Below are positions 60,934 to 64,000 of a stretch of 64,000 bases of DNA, piece after piece (position 1 is the stretch's first letter; each line of letters begins with the position of its first letter). Below the pieces are notes generated by a model. That model was not told where the DNA came from and did not search any database. It saw only the letters and a program-made list of their open reading frames with translations. The translations under genes and the position numbers were made by a program. The DNA is from an uncultured Holophagaceae bacterium (GTDB lineage: Bacteria; Acidobacteriota; Holophagae; Holophagales; Holophagaceae), in the NCBI GenBank assembly GCA_903913215.1, contig CAIWKE010000026.1, positions 1 to 64,000 of the forward strand, in the 5' to 3' direction.

Positions 60934-62862
60934 CTAGTTTCCAGAGCGCTTATCTTCCAGTTCCAGCCATTCGTGCTCTAGCAGTTCCAGTTCCGCCAGG
61001 TGCGCCTCCCGCGCCTTCAGGGCCTCGTGGCCGGGGCTCTCGGGCCGCAGAAAGGAGGCCGGATCCGCCAGCACGGCGTCCAGGGCCGCGATCTGGGCAT
61101 GGAGGGCCGCCAGGGCCCGATCCACCTCGTCGAGGCGGCGCTGCTCCTTCTGGCTGAGCCCGGGCTTGCGGACCTTGGCGGTCTCGATGCGGGCCGTGGC
61201 GCGGGCGATCTCCACCTTTGCCGGGGCCTGGGCCGCAGCCCGGGCCTCGCGAAGGCTCTTCACGGTGGAAGGTGGGCCCTCGTAGAGCTCCCAGCGGGGG
61301 GTGCCCTGCTCGTTCCAGGCCAGGGTGTGGGTGGCCACCTGGTCCAGGAAGAACCGGTCATGGCTCACCAGCAGGAGGGTGCCCGTGAAGCCCTGGAGGG
61401 CCTCTTCGAGGTTCTGGAGTGTGGGGATGTCCAGATCGTTGGTGGGCTCATCCAGCACCAGCAAGTCCGCGGGGCTGAGCATGGCCTTGGCCAGCAGGAG
61501 CCGGTTCCGCTCGCCGCCGCTGAGGGTGGAGGCGGCCCGGTTCTGCTGGTCCACGGGGAAGCCGAAGCGGGTGAGGTAGACGTGGGCCAGCACCGTGCCA
61601 TTGCCCGTGTCAACCAGGGCCGCCCGGTCCGCGAGGTTGTCCAGGATACTGCGCCCCCAGTCCAGCTCACCGCGCCCCTGCGAAATGGCCGTGATGGCCA
61701 GCTTGGGATGGCGCAGGATCTCGCCCGTGACAGGCTCCAACTCCCCCAGCAGCAGCTTCAGCAGGGTGGACTTGCCACACCCATTGGGACCCAGCAGGGC
61801 GATGCGCATGCCTCGCTGGAGGCTGAGTTCCAGACCCCCCAGCAGCTCTGGGCCACCCGGATAGGCGAAGGAGACAACCTCCGCGCGGATGAGGGCATCG
61901 CTGCGGTTTGCCCCGGTGGCGAAGGTCAGGCCCTGGCGCAGGTCCAGGCGGGTGCGGTCATCCACATCGTCCTTGAGGTCCAGCACCTCCTGGATGCGGA
62001 GCTTGGACTTGCGGGTGCGGGCCTTGGCGCCGCGCCGGAGCCAGGCCATCTCGCGGCGCAGGCGGTTTTGCATGTGCTCTGTGAGTCGCGATTCCCGAAA
62101 CTCCCGGTCCGATTTCTCCAGCAGGTAGTCGCTGTAGCCGCCCTCGTAGCTGCGCAGGGCACCCTCGTCCAGTTCCAGCATCCGGGTCACCACCGCGTCC
62201 AGCAGATGGCGGTCGTGGGTGATCAGCAGCAGAGCGCCTTCATAGGCCTGGAGCCAGAGTTCCAGCTTCTCCACCTGCTCCGGATCCAGGTGGTTGGTGG
62301 GCTCGTCCAGGACCAGGATGTCTGGCTCCTTGAGCCAGGCCTGGGCCAGGGCCACGCGCTTGCGCCAGCCGCCAGAGAGGGATTCCACCTCGGCGCCCAG
62401 GTCACTCAGCCCCCAGGTGGTGGCGGCGGCCTTCAGGCGTGGCATGAGGTCCCAGCCCCAGTGGTCCAGATGGTGCTCGATGGTTTGCAGTTCGTCAAAA
62501 AGGCGAACATTGGCCTCGGTGCCCGCCTCGTGCAGCAGGTCGTGGATCTCCTGGTGACGCGCCAGGAAGGCCGCGTGGTCGGCCAGGGCCGCCTCCAGGG
62601 CCTGTTGCACCGTGGCGCCGGGAGTGAAATGAGGCTCCTGGCTGAGGCGGGAGATGCGCAGTCCCTGCGTCACCACGACCTCACCCGTATCGGTCTGCTC
62701 GTCGCCGGAAAGCAGTCGGAAGAGGGTGCTCTTGCCCGCGCCGTTCTTGCCGATGAGGCCCACCTTCTCACCCTGGAAGAGACCCAGGCTCAGTCCATCC
62801 AGAATGGGTGTCGCGCCATATCGTTTCGTGACATTGATCAAACTCAGCGCGATAGATGACAA
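60934..62862 (-). CDS. uup: ABC-F family ATPase, Uup-like
   Basis: Encodes 642 residues from TTG at 62862, supported by AGGAG six nt upstream. Two ATP cassettes have Walker A IGKNGAGKST and LGPNGCGKST, signatures LSGGWRKR and LSGGERNR, and Walker B LVLDEPTNHLD and LVLDEPTNDLD. The C-terminal region (about 560-640) is a coiled coil that binds branched DNA in Uup. It is implicated in precise excision of transposons and ribosome maturation. Its gene is divergent from the marR-type gene. Confidence 0.9.
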   Translation of the reverse strand: MSSIALSLINVTKRYGATPILDGLSLGLFQGEKVGLIGKNGAGKSTLFRLLSGDEQTDTGEVVVTQGLRISRLSQEPHFTPGATVQQALEAALADHAAFLARHQEIHDLLHEAGTEANVRLFDELQTIEHHLDHWGWDLMPRLKAAATTWGLSDLGAEVESLSGGWRKRVALAQAWLKEPDILVLDEPTNHLDPEQVEKLELWLQAYEGALLLITHDRHLLDAVVTRMLELDEGALRSYEGGYSDYLLEKSDREFRESRLTEHMQNRLRREMAWLRRGAKARTRKSKLRIQEVLDLKDDVDDRTRLDLRQGLTFATGANRSDALIRAEVVSFAYPGGPELLGGLELSLQRGMRIALLGPNGCGKSTLLKLLLGELEPVTGEILRHPKLAITAISQGRGELDWGRSILDNLADRAALVDTGNGTVLAHVYLTRFGFPVDQQNRAASTLSGGERNRLLLAKAMLSPADLLVLDEPTNDLDIPTLQNLEEALQGFTGTLLLVSHDRFFLDQVATHTLAWNEQGTPRWELYEGPPSTVKSLREARAAAQAPAKVEIARATARIETAKVRKPGLSQKEQRRLDEVDRALAALHAQIAALDAVLADPASFLRPESPGHEALKAREAHLAELELLEHEWLELEDKRSGN

Positions 62863-62937
62863 GAATGGCTCCTCAGACCTTCCAGAATCCCATGGATGGA
62901 GCGATCCTTGGCCCCAAAGTCACATACCGAGGCAACC

Positions 62938-63441
62938 ATGTCCCTTCAAGAAGAACTGCAGATGTCCAAGCTCCCCGCTCCGGGGGTTCAGCTCATGTTG
63001 CAATTGATGCTGACCCGCGAGGCCGTGGTGCGGGTCCAGGAGCATCTTTTCGAGGGGCACGGCCTCACCATCCAGCAGTACAACGTGCTCCGCATCGTGC
63101 GGGGGGGTCCCACCAAGGGCCACCCGATCTACGAGATCGAGCGCCGCATGATCTACCGCTTTGCCAATGTGACGCGACTGGTGGACCGCCTGGAGGTCCA
63201 GGGGCTGCTCAAGCGTGTGGCGGACCCCAAGGATCGGCGGGTGAGCCGGGTGGTGATCACGCCCAAGGGGCGTCGCCTCATGGAGCGCCTGGACGGTCCC
63301 GTCCAGCAGCTGGCGACCCGCATCACCGACTGCTGCGATGAGGCCGAGTGCCTGGCCATGGCCGACCGGCTGGAGCGGCTCCGCGAGCACTGCCTGACGG
63401 TGGGCGAGGATCAAGACTCGCTCGTCGCCGCCATCAGCTGA
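62938..63441 (+). CDS. MarR family transcriptional regulator
   Basis: Encodes 167 residues from ATG at 62938 (GAGG upstream). The winged-helix domain (about 25-130) has LTIQQYNVLRIVRGG, the recognition helix VTRLVDRLEVQGLLKR and wing DPKDRRVSRVVITPKGR. MarR proteins are dimeric repressors of drug-efflux or stress genes and respond to small ligands. The effector is unknown. Its 3' end overlaps the convergent transglutaminase-like gene by 31 bp. Confidence 0.9.
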   Translation: MSLQEELQMSKLPAPGVQLMLQLMLTREAVVRVQEHLFEGHGLTIQQYNVLRIVRGGPTKGHPIYEIERRMIYRFANVTRLVDRLEVQGLLKRVADPKDRRVSRVVITPKGRRLMERLDGPVQQLATRITDCCDEAECLAMADRLERLREHCLTVGEDQDSLVAAIS

Positions 63442-64000
63442 TCCAGCAGGTCATAGGCCTCCCGGTCGGAGACACCCTCCACTTGGAGCCAGCGTCCCTG
63501 GCCCAGGTCCATCCACAAGGTGCGGAGATCCTGGCGCCACCAGCCCGTGCGGAGCGAGTTCGGCCCCGCCAGGCGCTGGGCCCCTGTAAGCTGGGCCTCC
63601 CAGGGGCGGGTGGTGGCCTGGAGACGCCAGGGCCCCCCTTCGCCAGAGCGCAGGCGCAGCTCGCCTTTCAGCAGGCTCCAGCGGCCGCCGGGCAGGCGCA
63701 GCTGGATGCCGCCGGGGGCTGAGACGGTGTCCCCATGGATCGTGATGGCGTCCTTCCAGGTCCGTCCACCTTCCCGCTCAGGGATCCAGCGAGTCTGGGA
63801 GAAATCGTTGGCCACGCCCTCCCACTGCACGCTGCCCAGGTCCGCCAGGTCCGTATCCCCCAGCTTGATGCGCAACGCCGAGGCCGGGGCCTGGTCGAAG
63901 GTTGGATCGATAGGCACCCAGCGGTTTTCCAGGCGCACCTCCACCCAGAAGTGGAGGCCCAGCACCTCGCCCAGGCCCACCCAGCCCGTGACTCCGCGGG
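63411..64000 (-). CDS. Transglutaminase-like domain protein, C-terminal part (5' end outside the window)
   Basis: The visible 196 codons begin inside a transglutaminase-like domain. HFWVEV carries the catalytic His and WVPIDPTFDQ the catalytic Asp; the Cys would lie beyond the window edge. A beta-rich C-terminal region (about residues 60-196 of the visible part) follows. Such proteins cleave or crosslink peptides and are often exported in bacteria. The full length cannot be judged. Confidence 0.8.
   Translation of the reverse strand, partial: RGVTGWVGLGEVLGLHFWVEVRLENRWVPIDPTFDQAPASALRIKLGDTDLADLGSVQWEGVANDFSQTRWIPEREGGRTWKDAITIHGDTVSAPGGIQLRLPGGRWSLLKGELRLRSGEGGPWRLQATTRPWEAQLTGAQRLAGPNSLRTGWWRQDLRTLWMDLGQGRWLQVEGVSDREAYDLLDQLMAATSES

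Overview
The window reads as chromosome from a GC-rich Gram-negative bacterium. It carries lpxD, lgt, beta-barrel and TonB-free envelope genes, a MASE1 sensor kinase, Pkn-type serine/threonine kinase with TPRs, hybrid PAS kinases and a CheR/CheB/HDOD cluster. This mix fits the Acidobacteriota, most likely Holophagae (Geothrix-like); that placement is inference from gene content, not from a marker-gene comparison.

Bases 1 to about 9,110 are accessory DNA with lower and more varied GC. The first part is a replication-like module: iteron-like repeats, an SF3-type helicase with a degenerate Walker A, and an overlapping family A DNA polymerase. It is followed by a 294-bp AT-rich inverted-repeat region, a small gene of unknown function on the other strand, a palindromic repeat cluster, and a serine recombinase with a near-consensus promoter. 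Next come three gene cassettes on the minus strand, each ending in an integron attC site (two complete, one truncated). All three encode secreted or lipid-anchored proteins of unknown function, and no integrase is present, so this is a CALIN-type cassette cluster. The island ends inside what looks like the last 26 codons of an acyl-CoA synthetase gene.

From 9.4 kb onward the DNA is ordinary, densely packed chromosome. Blocks are: AmpG-like permease; lgt-rluD-rhodanese operon facing lpxD; a roughly 13-kb minus-strand run from a membrane protein through hrpB, a GNAT acetyltransferase, acpS, cheR, two HDOD proteins, cheB, a FliK-like protein, a MASE1 histidine kinase and a double-receiver hybrid kinase; a plus-strand run with a transketolase C-terminal subunit, a PH-like protein and a large TPR kinase; an Imm53-like gene remnant; enoyl-CoA hydratase, prolyl oligopeptidase and a class-I amidotransferase-like hydrolase; ssb; a YbiT-type ABC-F ATPase; a hybrid kinase; tcdA and tatD; a parvulin isomerase; tRNA-Arg(CCT); dCMP deaminase; a SpoIID/SPOR lipoprotein with a beta-lactamase-fold hydrolase and a GnnA/MocA-type oxidoreductase; an M14 peptidase; yebC; a TPR protein; ybeY with a basic AT-hook-like tail; rsmG; an Smr-PfkB-LysM operon; an outer-membrane barrel; two tandem coiled-coil periplasmic proteins; a Uup-type ABC-F ATPase; a MarR regulator; and the 3' part of a transglutaminase-like gene that runs off the window.

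The most unusual material is in the first 9 kb: an integrase-less cassette array next to a helicase/PolA replication pair and a serine recombinase, with a clear breakpoint in a truncated metabolic gene.
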